From Mollicutes bacterium (GTDB lineage Bacteria; Bacillota_I; Bacilli_A; RF39; UBA660), in contig DUUS01000123.1 of NCBI GenBank assembly GCA_012841465.1, positions 1 to 13,217 on the forward strand: DNA of 13,217 bases. Direction: 5' to 3'. The position numbers and the translations under genes are program-made. The notes under the pieces are model-generated. The model was not told the origin of the DNA, ran no database searches, and saw only the letters and a list, made by a program, of their open reading frames with translations. Of the stretch, positions 1 through 7,162 are shown in pieces (positions within the stretch are counted from its first letter, which is position 1; the number at the start of each line of letters is the position of its first letter).

Positions 1-328
1 ACTTTAAAGCACCATCTGTAAATGTATTTTCTTCTACAATAAGTAAGATATGATATTCCATATTATTTGATGTTGTATTAGTTCCGGTTAGAGTGAATGT
101 TTTTGTTCCAAATGGATTATTGTCCGGTCTTATATCTTGAGCATTTATTTCCTGACTGGTACTATCATAATGGATAGTCATTACTCCACCGGTTACATTT
201 ATTGTGGTTGAGTTTTCTGTATTAGTTATATTTGCAGTAAAGTATGCAAAAGATAGACCTATTGTTATAAGAAGTAGTGATACCATCATACTTACTATTG
301 TTATTATTGTTATTTTTTTATCGTTCAT
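1..328 (-). CDS. Partial TasA/SipW-dependent-type surface protein, N-terminal part
   Basis: This gene is cut by the left edge; only the first 109 codons are present. The product begins with a short basic start (MNDKK) and a hydrophobic segment at about residues 6-28 that ends in LSFAYFTA. It continues with a Thr/Asn-rich stretch (TENSTTINVTGG) and beta-strand-like sequence. A hydrophobic anchor ending in an aromatic, AYFT-like motif is typical of substrates of SipW-type signal peptidases (TasA/camelysin-like proteins), so I infer an exported, processed surface protein. The ATG at 328 is supported by a strong Shine-Dalgarno site (AGAGGAAG at 334-341) and a sigma-A-type promoter upstream. It lies downstream of a terminator, so it is a separate transcription unit from the operon to its right. 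The C-terminal domain and exact subfamily cannot be seen. Confidence 0.75.
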   Translation of the reverse strand, partial: MNDKKITIITIVSMMVSLLLITIGLSFAYFTANITNTENSTTINVTGGVMTIHYDSTSQEINAQDIRPDNNPFGTKTFTLTGTNTTSNNMEYHILLIVEENTFTDGALK

Positions 329-391
329 AAAGTCTTCCTCTATTTAAGATATTTTATTAATATAGAACTCCTATATTTATATTGTAATTTA

Positions 392-419
392 ATTATAACT
401 TATTTTAAGACTATTTCAA
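392..419 (-). promoter_or_regulatory. Sigma-A-type promoter of the partial TasA-like gene
   Basis: On the minus strand there is a -35 box TTGAAA (414-419), a 16-base spacer and a perfect -10 box TATAAT (392-397). Transcription would start near 385, giving a leader of about 57 bases before the ATG at 328. Just upstream (445-461) are overlapping inverted repeats that could bind a regulator. Confidence 0.65.
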
Positions 420-444
420 CTTTTTGATAATTGTTTTTCCAAAT

Positions 445-461
445 AGTGTCAAACACTAGTG
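445..461. promoter_or_regulatory. Inverted repeats upstream of promoter, possible operator
   Basis: The plus strand reads AGTGT-caa-ACACT (445-457), a perfect 5-base inverted repeat. It overlaps a second palindrome, CACTAGTG (454-461). The element sits about 25 bases upstream of the -35 box at 414-419 and downstream of the neighbouring terminator. The position suits an activator or repressor site, but no specific regulator is recognised and short palindromes also arise by chance. Confidence 0.25.
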
Positions 462-500
462 AAAGCTGAAGTGATTAAATAAATTTTATTGTAAAATTTT

Positions 501-532
501 AAAAAAGGAAAATGTTATATCTTTTTCCTTCT
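501..532 (-). terminator. Rho-independent terminator of the 7046-541 operon
   Basis: On the minus strand AAGGAAAA (530-523), a 10-base loop and TTTTCCTT (512-505) form a stem that extends by G-U and A-U pairs and runs into a T-tract at 506-501. It begins about 8 bases after the stop codon at 541. The stem is AT-rich with only two GC pairs, so it may be of moderate strength. Its position between the last gene of the operon and a separately promoted gene supports it. Confidence 0.6.
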
Positions 533-540
533 AGAAAGTT

Positions 541-1752
541 TTATTCTAATATATTTTTATCTACTTCTATTACTGGAATAACATGACATTCTTCTTCTTT
601 GGGTTTACCATATATAATTGATCTAAGTTCATCTTCTTTGACTATGGCATATCCAAGTGATTCATTATATTCAGTATTTGTCCAAAAACAATTAACTGAG
701 TTTAAATAATTAAATCTTTCATTTGAGAATGTAAAGTATCCTTCTTTTTCTTTTACATCAGTTAAGATGTTTTCAAGTCTTATTTCATTTTTGTAATTAC
801 CTATAATACGGTCTGATAAATTAGGTGATTTTATAAGAGAATTGTTTATATCATTTGAGATAACTTTTAAAATATCATCTAGAGTTAAGCTTCTTGTTCT
901 TACATTCCAGTTTATAGCTTCTTCATAATTAAAAAAGTTTGATAGATTGTAGTTATTATATGGAGTTGGAAGTAAAGTAACAGTTTCATTTGATATTAAA
1001 TTATTTACATCGATTACATTGGTTTTAATACAGGTTTCACTTAATGTATCACATCTAGTATTATTAATAACATCAATCAAAATTTCATCACCTAGGTTAT
1101 ATCTAACATCAGGGGTAGTTTCATCTTCAATAAACTGCTCTGCGATAACACTTATTTCTACTTGAATAGATGGCTTTATTTGATAGTCAGAATCAATGTT
1201 TCTTTTATCTTCTTCTGATTTAATAAATTCGTAGGCTTTTCTTCCCCAAATACTATCGGCTTCATCATTTCCAGAATCTAGTGGCCAGCTTATTGAGATT
1301 TCGAATACAGAATCTTCTCCACCTGATAAAACATATCTTTTACTTAATTCCATATTTATACTAAATGGATATCCATATGAGAGAAGATCTTGGACATACT
1401 CTGATGTTATATCCATATCTTCTGGTTTATAAGAATCTTCATCAAGTATTCGTGCGCTTATAACCGAATAACTTATTTGAGCATGAGAGTCACCTTTATT
1501 TTTTATAACTATTCGTTCATTCATGGGCTGCATTCCTGGATATAAATCAGTTAGTGATATTACCATTTTATTAGATACTGGCTCTCCATCTTTGGAAAGT
1601 TCAATATACCATGAATTAATGTCAATATCAGTTGATACTCCAATAATACCACTATAAGCAAACCATGCTAAACTTACTGATATAAATGAAATAGACATTA
1701 AAAATAATGACATAAAATTAATTTTAAGATGTTTTTTAAATTGCCCTTTCAT
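541..1752 (-). CDS. TasA-like surface protein with lectin/DUF1566-like C-terminus
   Basis: Last gene of the five-gene operon. Residues about 10-35 form a signal anchor (SLFLMSISFISVSLAWFAYSG), followed by an extracellular beta-rich region. The pattern DLYPGMQP then IVIKNKGDSHAQISYSV (about 69-97) matches the PGD/'v-N-G' signature of TasA/camelysin proteins, whose signal is cut by SipW-type peptidases. This domain appears to end near residue 210. Residues about 217-403 form a second domain with YEEAINWN, LTLDDIL, FWTNTEYNES and a terminal VIPVIEVDK. That order resembles the C-type-lectin/formylglycine-enzyme-like fold of DUF1566 or Fib_succ_major domains (AW..AI, WRLPT..EL, YWSSTEY, RPV), but the usual WRLPT motif is degraded, so the match is tentative. 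Four Cys (234, 241, 355, 389) may form disulfides. The start ATG has GGAAGTGA upstream, and only 13 bases separate it from the preceding signal peptidase gene, its probable processing enzyme. Confidence 0.8.
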   Translation of the reverse strand: MKGQFKKHLKINFMSLFLMSISFISVSLAWFAYSGIIGVSTDIDINSWYIELSKDGEPVSNKMVISLTDLYPGMQPMNERIVIKNKGDSHAQISYSVISARILDEDSYKPEDMDITSEYVQDLLSYGYPFSINMELSKRYVLSGGEDSVFEISISWPLDSGNDEADSIWGRKAYEFIKSEEDKRNIDSDYQIKPSIQVEISVIAEQFIEDETTPDVRYNLGDEILIDVINNTRCDTLSETCIKTNVIDVNNLISNETVTLLPTPYNNYNLSNFFNYEEAINWNVRTRSLTLDDILKVISNDINNSLIKSPNLSDRIIGNYKNEIRLENILTDVKEKEGYFTFSNERFNYLNSVNCFWTNTEYNESLGYAIVKEDELRSIIYGKPKEEECHVIPVIEVDKNILE

Positions 1753-1765
1753 TTAGATCACTTCC

Positions 1766-2338
1766 TTAGTCTGTTTTAACTCCTCTTTTTTTATCTTCGA
1801 TTCTTATCATTGTTTGTACTATTTCATAACCAATTATAAGAACAAGCGGTACTATAATACAAAAGTAAAATCCTAAATCAGTTGATATTATTTGATAAAC
1901 AAATGATAAAATAACAATTTTGTGAACTATAACCCCATATAGTTGTTCTTCATATATAACTGGGTCTTCAACAATGTTTTGAAGTCCTCTGGCTCTAAAT
2001 AAATATTTACCATCTGAGTCAGTTTCAATACTTACAACCTCATGGGTAACTATTCTCCCTTTTACATCACCACTGCGACCTTCATAACTAATCGTGTCGC
2101 CTGCTTTAATTTCAGATGGTGGAACTTCTTTAGCAAGTAGTACATCTCCAACTTTATATTTAGGTTCCATACTACCAGTAATAACAGTAAACATTCTATA
2201 TTTAAAAAATGACATTTTGTTATCACTAAATCTTTGCATATATACAGTTAGTATAAATGCTAGAGCAAATACAATTAAAATAACACTAATTGTATTTTTT
2301 ATTATTTTTATTATTTTGTTTTGTTTTATTTTTTCCAT
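1766..2338 (-). CDS. sipW: SipW-type (ER-type) signal peptidase I
   Basis: A 190-residue membrane protease of family S26B. It has an N-terminal membrane segment (about 13-35), a small extracytoplasmic catalytic domain and a C-terminal membrane segment (about 143-175), the usual SipW layout. The catalytic Ser lies in VITGSMEPKYKVGD (Ser56) and the His that replaces the bacterial Lys lies in IVTHEV (His99). These enzymes cut signal peptides of TasA/camelysin-like proteins on the outer face of the membrane. The box that normally reads RGDAN is RGLQN here (Leu119), so the usual first Asp is absent; Asp125 of the following EDP motif is kept. Activity is therefore likely but not certain. AGGAGA lies 6 bases before the ATG, and the gene sits 12 bases after the DUF2357 gene and 13 before a TasA-like gene, so it is translationally grouped with its likely substrate. 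The gene symbol reflects family membership, not proven orthology. Confidence 0.85.
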   Translation of the reverse strand: MEKIKQNKIIKIIKNTISVILIVFALAFILTVYMQRFSDNKMSFFKYRMFTVITGSMEPKYKVGDVLLAKEVPPSEIKAGDTISYEGRSGDVKGRIVTHEVVSIETDSDGKYLFRARGLQNIVEDPVIYEEQLYGVIVHKIVILSFVYQIISTDLGFYFCIIVPLVLIIGYEIVQTMIRIEDKKRGVKTD

Positions 2339-2350
2339 TTTTTCTCCTGC

Positions 2351-3484
2351 TTATAAATAATTTTGGGTTTTATCTAAATATTCATCAATCGCACTTTTAA
2401 ATCTCTCTTTAATCTCAGAGCTATCTATCTCTGCTTTAGCTCTTTCTTTCTTAAGTTCATCTATTACTATATTTAAAATATCTTCATCAGATACATCAAT
2501 ACCACTATTAAGTAGCATTGATACAACTCTTTTTATTTGTTGCTTCATAATTATTACTGCATACTCAGCTATTTGTTTTTTTTGTTTTCTTTTTGATATT
2601 GATATTGAATCAAGAACCATAAAATCCATTAAGAAAGCATCATCTAAAATTGATTTTAAAAGATTATCTCCAGTAGTATCTAAGCCTGCATTTAAATTAC
2701 TTGTTTTGGGGTCTTCAAATGATTGAAGAAAATCCCATATTTTAGTTGCGACTTGAAAGTTAGGATTTTTTAGTATTAAGTTAGTTCTTCTAATTGGAGA
2801 TCTAACATGAGAGACATTGGCTTTTTCAAGTGATGTATACATTTCACTTTTTTGCCAGCCATAAATAAATCTTTTTATTAAATCAATTTTTTCTTTAACT
2901 TCGTTTATTCTCTCTTCAATTGTTTTTGAACCATCACTTTCATTATCAGGTAGTTGATTACTAGTTATTTTAAGTTCAACATATACCCTTTCTTTACCAG
3001 TATTAGTAGTAGCAGCATATTCAAGTGATTTTTCATCTTTTATTTCAATACTATTTAATTCTTTTTCTTTAAGCATTATAAATCTAGATAAATTATAAAC
3101 GAGAGTAAACAAAAATCTATTTTCATAGGTATTAAATGTTTCTTCAGTCCGCTCAATTAATAATTTAGATGGCTGAACTTCTTCAGTTTCTTCATCTATT
3201 TTATCAATAAAGTGAGTGTTTTTAGATAAGTTTTTTATACTAGCAACACTTACTTTTTTAGCTTTTTCGATTTTAACAACATCTTCTTCTTTTATTAAAG
3301 CTACTTTAGGGTTAGTTACAATATTATCAAGATATGGACAAGCAAATTCTATTTCATCAACCCAATTAAAATCAAAAGAATCACTAGAAAAATCAGATTG
3401 ATAATACATCTCTGAATTTATTTTTTCAATAAAGTTATCTGACTTTTCACTTAGAACAGTATTTACTTTTAATTTTTTAGCCAT
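2351..3484 (-). CDS. DUF2357/McrC-like protein without visible nuclease domain
   Basis: A 377-residue protein with no signal peptide or membrane segment, so probably cytoplasmic. Two blocks recall DUF2357/McrC-type partners of McrB NTPases: FNTYENRFLFTLVYNLSRFI (about 117-136), similar to the TPENRFVK block of that family, and a VRSPIRRTN...NPNFQVATKIWDFLQ block (about 227-254), similar to its P..TN..L..dp.Y....W segment. The N-terminal 100 residues are Glu/Asp/Lys-rich and unlike anything I recognise. The C-terminal part (about 275-377) is helical and ends where DUF2357 proteins usually continue into a PD-(D/E)XK nuclease; I see no such motif. It therefore looks like a cofactor or adaptor for the AAA+ protein encoded immediately upstream (18-base gap) rather than a restriction nuclease. 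The start ATG has AAAGGG about 11 bases upstream. The family call rests on short motifs only. Confidence 0.6.
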   Translation of the reverse strand: MAKKLKVNTVLSEKSDNFIEKINSEMYYQSDFSSDSFDFNWVDEIEFACPYLDNIVTNPKVALIKEEDVVKIEKAKKVSVASIKNLSKNTHFIDKIDEETEEVQPSKLLIERTEETFNTYENRFLFTLVYNLSRFIMLKEKELNSIEIKDEKSLEYAATTNTGKERVYVELKITSNQLPDNESDGSKTIEERINEVKEKIDLIKRFIYGWQKSEMYTSLEKANVSHVRSPIRRTNLILKNPNFQVATKIWDFLQSFEDPKTSNLNAGLDTTGDNLLKSILDDAFLMDFMVLDSISISKRKQKKQIAEYAVIIMKQQIKRVVSMLLNSGIDVSDEDILNIVIDELKKERAKAEIDSSEIKERFKSAIDEYLDKTQNYL

Positions 3485-3502
3485 ACTTAACTACCCTTTC
3501 TA

Positions 3503-5038
3503 TTAAGTTTGTTTCTTTAACATTTCTAGGAATTCTATACATTCTTTCATTTTACCATTACCAAATGATTTATTTAAATAAGCTATAAAAGGATCAATTT
3601 CATCTCTTATAAATAATATATTTAATTGTTCAAATTTTCTAAATATCTTTTTAGCAACGAAGTAATCAATTGCTTCAACCTCATCTCCACCACAAGCAAC
3701 ATAAACTGGTACAAAGGTATTTAATTGTTTTAAAATACGGTTACCAAATGCTACTCTAAAGTGTTTAATAACATAATTATCCATCTCTGAGACTAATTTT
3801 AAGTTTGCACTTGAAACTGGATGTTCTTTTTCAGCTTGAGCAAATAAACTTTCTAAATAACTAGAATTAATTTCAATTGCCTCTTGCTCTCTTGATTTAA
3901 ATGGAGCTACTTTAGTATTAATATCAATTGGCATAGCTCTATCATAAACTTTATCAGTAACCATGAAGGTAGAGTCATCGTTATTAATAGTTCCGATATA
4001 CCAAAGGTTTCCAGATAAGGTAAGTTTTCCATTATTAATCATCTTAGGATCATCAGGCCATCCACTCGTAACAAGTTCTATAATCCACTCATCACGTGAT
4101 GGCATCTCTAAGATAGATAACATTTCTGCAAAGTAATATTCAACTCTAGCAATATTCATCTCATCTAAGACGATTGTATGAATATCATCTGTATAACCAG
4201 AGCGATATAGCTCTGCTAGTACATCAGATTCATTAAACTTTTTAGTAAATTCGTTAAAGTATCCTAGTAACTCAGTTTTATCACGCCATGAAGGTTCTAC
4301 TGAGGCAATGCATGAATCATTGTTAACAAACTTACCCCATGCATATGCAAGTGATGTTTTACCTGTACCAGAAATACCTTGCAGGATAATTAACTTACCA
4401 CATGATAGCCCAGCAATAAAACTTCTAATAAGCGGCATATCATAATAAAGTTTTAATTGTGAGGCATTAAATGCTCTAAAGTTATCAGCAATTTCTGCCA
4501 GTGTATAATTATTAGCATAGGTTTTGACTTTATAGTCTCTATACTCTTGATCAATAACAGTAAGTTTAGGAAATCTTGATCCAGAGGCATCAATTTCTCC
4601 TTCTTCTCCTTCAAGCATTTCTTCAAGCTCTTCTTCATCTTCAGGATTTAAACCCAGCTTAGATACTTTCATCGCCATAATATCTTGTTTTTCTTTCATT
4701 AAGCGATTAACTTGATTATTAAGATTATCTATTTCATCAAGTAAATCTTCTTGATTTACTCTAGTTCTTCCTATTTTAATTATTTTATTTATTCCGAATA
4801 CTAAAAGAGCAATTATAGACCCTACAATAATTACCATAAGAGCTATTACAAGACCAACAAGCAACCACTCAGGACCTTCAAAGGTATCTTTATAACTTGA
4901 TAGTATTGTTAGATAATCTTTATAATTTGCGATTTGATAAAAACCTTTACCAATTCCTTTAAACATTAACATTATCCCATCAAAAAACACTGATAGAAAC
5001 TCATATAAAAATCTAAAAAATATATTCAACTTAATCAC
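3503..5038 (-). CDS. Membrane-anchored McrB-like AAA+ NTPase
   Basis: A 511-residue protein. The N-terminus is hydrophobic (about 6-28) and residues 58-82 form a clear membrane helix followed by a basic NKIIKIGRTR, placing the rest in the cytoplasm. A short coiled coil (about 95-125) and an acidic linker (132-150) lead to an AAA+ domain. Its Walker A is GISGTGKTS (221-229), Walker B is IVLDEMN (289-295), sensor region is GTINNDDSTF (349-358), and VTDKVYDRAMPIDI (360-373) matches the VDKA.RRR segment of McrB-type NTPases. The McrB signature MNxxDR is altered to INNDDS, so GTP specificity is uncertain. It presumably remodels a partner, most likely the adjacent DUF2357 protein and the cytoplasmic part of the upstream signal peptidase. 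The GTG at 5038 overlaps AGAGGG (5038-5043) and is too close to it; the TTG at 5029, 8 bases beyond that site, is the better start. The stop of the preceding gene lies in this overlap. Confidence 0.8.
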   Translation of the reverse strand: MIKLNIFFRFLYEFLSVFFDGIMLMFKGIGKGFYQIANYKDYLTILSSYKDTFEGPEWLLVGLVIALMVIIVGSIIALLVFGINKIIKIGRTRVNQEDLLDEIDNLNNQVNRLMKEKQDIMAMKVSKLGLNPEDEEELEEMLEGEEGEIDASGSRFPKLTVIDQEYRDYKVKTYANNYTLAEIADNFRAFNASQLKLYYDMPLIRSFIAGLSCGKLIILQGISGTGKTSLAYAWGKFVNNDSCIASVEPSWRDKTELLGYFNEFTKKFNESDVLAELYRSGYTDDIHTIVLDEMNIARVEYYFAEMLSILEMPSRDEWIIELVTSGWPDDPKMINNGKLTLSGNLWYIGTINNDDSTFMVTDKVYDRAMPIDINTKVAPFKSREQEAIEINSSYLESLFAQAEKEHPVSSANLKLVSEMDNYVIKHFRVAFGNRILKQLNTFVPVYVACGGDEVEAIDYFVAKKIFRKFEQLNILFIRDEIDPFIAYLNKSFGNGKMKECIEFLEMLKKQT

Positions 5039-7046
5039 CCTCTACTATATTAAATTTATCATATACATCATTATAAATAATTAATTCTTTTAAATCTTTA
5101 GGTATATAATTTTCAACCTCTTTATAATTTTCAGCCTTTGTATTTACAAATAAATGATTTCCAACTGATAAACTATTTTTATCTTTAGCATAGAGTTTTA
5201 CATTTTCATTAAAACCAATAGCAAAACGAAAGCCCATTCTTCTTAATTTAGAAACAATTCTTTTATTAGAAGTTAAAGTATCAAAATCAATCAATATAGT
5301 AATATGACTTTTAGCATATTCATCTTCAAACATATTTACTACTCTCATAATTTTCTTTTCTTTAGAATATAAAGTTTCTGGAAACATTATAAAATATTTA
5401 TTTGTAAATGATCTCTCTAACATATCTTCAATAATTACTTTTAATAATAAAGTAATTTTAACCATTAATTTATCTTCAGCTATAATACCTTCTTCATAAG
5501 TTTTTTCAATTATATAATCACTATATATTTTACTGAAATTTACATTATGATTTAATTCAACTGCATATAAGTTTCTTCTTATTCGCTCTATTTCTAAATA
5601 AAACATATTTGACTCAAGTTTTTTAAAGAAATATTTATAAATTTCATCATATCTTTTTTGAACATTAATTATTTCATTTGTTAAAAGAAGCAGTCCACTA
5701 TTATCAAGTTCGGTTTGAAATTTAGCAAGCTCACTTTTAATAAATTCTCTTTTAATTTTAATCTCTTTTATTGAATCTTTAGCTTGTTCAAACTTAGCAA
5801 CCAACTCCATAATTTTAATAAATTTTTCTACTTTTTCCTCATATTTATTATCAGAGCCATCATAGTCTTTAACATAATCTTCACCTAGAGCTTTCATTAA
5901 ACGGTTAAATTTAGGTAAAAAATTTCTACCTTTATAATTTAAATCTTTACCCCCAAAATAATTATAATATCTAGCATGAACATAATTCATTAGAAAATTA
6001 TTTTTAATAGTTGGCTCATTAACTTGAAGTTTTTCTTCATCGATAATTAAATTAACTATCTCATCAAGCTCATCTAACTTAATATTTACAAAAGCATCAA
6101 CTGTATTTTTATTTCTGCGGTTACTACTAGTTAAATTATCAAAATTAATATTAGTTAAATCAGGCTCTTCGATTACTTCATCGATTGGATCAGCACTTAT
6201 TTCACTTATATCTTTAGAAGGAGTTTCATCTTCTATTTCATGTTTAGCAATTTCAAGTAGAGTATCATCTATTTCATTTGGATTGACTTCAATCATTCTA
6301 AAATGAATGGTTTTTTCAAGTTCATCTTCTTCATAGTCATCATCATCTTCAAACTCTTCGTATTCTTCCTCTTCTTCAGTTTTTATTTCAGTTATTTCTG
6401 ATTCTTCTTTATCAACAATAATTATTTCATCAGTTACTGAAGGTTCATCAGTTTTTTCTAAATAAACATTGGTTTTCTTTCTTTTCTTAAGTTTTTTTAT
6501 TTTTTCAATAAAGACCTTAAGATTACCATCCTCTGAATTTTTATCTTTTACTAAAGACTCAATTATAAATAAAGCAATTATAAGGATTATTAAAACTCCT
6601 GAGTTAAAGATGGTCTTTTTAAAGATGCCAAAACCTTTTAAAACTTTAGTTACTTTACCAACAACATCACTTCGATCAACTGTATCAGGATCTTTAGTAT
6701 TATTAGCATCACCTCTAGTTACATAGGTTTGGTTTTTAATTTCAGTTACCCTGTGAGTTATAAAATCATTATCTTTTTTATAAGTAATAATATCATTTAC
6801 TTTAATATCAGGATCAAATTTAACTATGATCCAGTCGCCAGCATATATCGTTCTTGCCATACTATTTGTTTGTACTTCAAACATTGTATACCCAAAAAAA
6901 TTTGCATAGTCTTGTTTAAGCAATTTAATTTGTATTCCAGAATAAATAGTTATAAGTAAAATAATACTTAAAATTCCAATAAATATATTTAATAATAAGT
7001 GAACAATTTTTTCTATAAATTTATTTTTCTTTAACATATAACCCAT
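5031..7046 (-). CDS. SipW-type signal peptidase fused to a large cytoplasmic region
   Basis: A 671-residue protein and first gene of the five-gene operon. Residues 1-165 are a complete SipW-type signal peptidase: membrane helix (about 12-35), QTNSMARTIYAGD with Ser62, ITHRV with His98, RGDANNTKDPD with Asp113 and Asp119, and a second membrane helix (149-165). Family members normally end near 180-200 residues. Here a basic stretch (182-191, KIKKLKKRKK) is followed by an acidic, disordered linker (about 200-300, with EEEEEYEEFEDDDD), a helical region (about 345-480) and a C-terminal alpha/beta region (about 485-671). By the positive-inside rule this part is cytoplasmic. HITILIDFDTL...LRRMGFRFAIGF (581-612) faintly recalls the second half of an EAL domain, without its metal-binding residues; I do not claim that family. 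The ATG at 7037 has better ribosome-site spacing (GCGGAA, 9 bases) than the ATG at 7046. Confidence 0.85.
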   Translation of the reverse strand: MGYMLKKNKFIEKIVHLLLNIFIGILSIILLITIYSGIQIKLLKQDYANFFGYTMFEVQTNSMARTIYAGDWIIVKFDPDIKVNDIITYKKDNDFITHRVTEIKNQTYVTRGDANNTKDPDTVDRSDVVGKVTKVLKGFGIFKKTIFNSGVLIILIIALFIIESLVKDKNSEDGNLKVFIEKIKKLKKRKKTNVYLEKTDEPSVTDEIIIVDKEESEITEIKTEEEEEYEEFEDDDDYEEDELEKTIHFRMIEVNPNEIDDTLLEIAKHEIEDETPSKDISEISADPIDEVIEEPDLTNINFDNLTSSNRRNKNTVDAFVNIKLDELDEIVNLIIDEEKLQVNEPTIKNNFLMNYVHARYYNYFGGKDLNYKGRNFLPKFNRLMKALGEDYVKDYDGSDNKYEEKVEKFIKIMELVAKFEQAKDSIKEIKIKREFIKSELAKFQTELDNSGLLLLTNEIINVQKRYDEIYKYFFKKLESNMFYLEIERIRRNLYAVELNHNVNFSKIYSDYIIEKTYEEGIIAEDKLMVKITLLLKVIIEDMLERSFTNKYFIMFPETLYSKEKKIMRVVNMFEDEYAKSHITILIDFDTLTSNKRIVSKLRRMGFRFAIGFNENVKLYAKDKNSLSVGNHLFVNTKAENYKEVENYIPKDLKELIIYNDVYDKFNIVEGD

Positions 7047-7073
7047 TTCCGCTTCTATTTTATTCTATATTTA

Positions 7074-7103
7074 ATTTTATCACATAATGTAGTAAATTGT
7101 AAA
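7074..7103 (-). promoter_or_regulatory. Extended -10 promoter of the signal peptidase/McrB-like operon
   Basis: On the minus strand there is a -35 box TTTACA (7098-7103), an 18-base spacer and an extended -10 TGATAAAAT (-10 hexamer 7074-7079). Transcription would begin near 7067, about 20 bases before the first ATG. It lies just downstream of the terminator of the previous gene, so the five-gene operon has its own promoter. A perfect inverted repeat CGAC-ttt-GTCG (7104-7114) abuts the -35 box and could be an operator. Confidence 0.55.
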
Positions 7104-7136
7104 CGACTTTGTCGAATTATGCTCGAAAAACGAAAT

Positions 7137-7162
7137 AAAAAAAGCAGATTATTCTTCTGCTT
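7137..7162 (-). terminator. Rho-independent terminator after the divergent signal peptidase gene
   Basis: On the minus strand AAGCAGA (7162-7156), a 7-base loop and TCTGCTT (7148-7142) run straight into seven T residues (7143-7137). It is a compact, well-formed terminator. The stop codon TAA (7151-7149) lies in the loop and the 5' arm encodes the last sense codons, so terminator and gene end overlap. It separates this gene from the promoter at 7074-7103. Confidence 0.85.

Noticed and set aside
2094..2360. 88-codon open frame on the plus strand
   Set aside because: It lies opposite the SipW-type peptidase gene, which has clear catalytic motifs, and its product is a low-complexity mirror of that gene.
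3216..3401. 61-codon open frame on the plus strand
   Set aside because: Antisense to the DUF2357-like gene, with no ribosome site and no recognisable product.
4453..4638. 61-codon open frame on the minus strand
   Set aside because: Another frame within the AAA+ gene; the main frame encodes conserved motifs.
2351..5038. A McrBC-type restriction system
   Set aside because: The AAA+ protein is membrane-anchored, the McrC-like partner lacks a visible nuclease, no DNA-binding specificity domain is present, and the operon partners are secretion genes.
6469..6959. Two plus-strand open frames of 85 and 76 codons
   Set aside because: Both are antisense to the catalytic and membrane part of the signal peptidase fusion, which is clearly the real gene.
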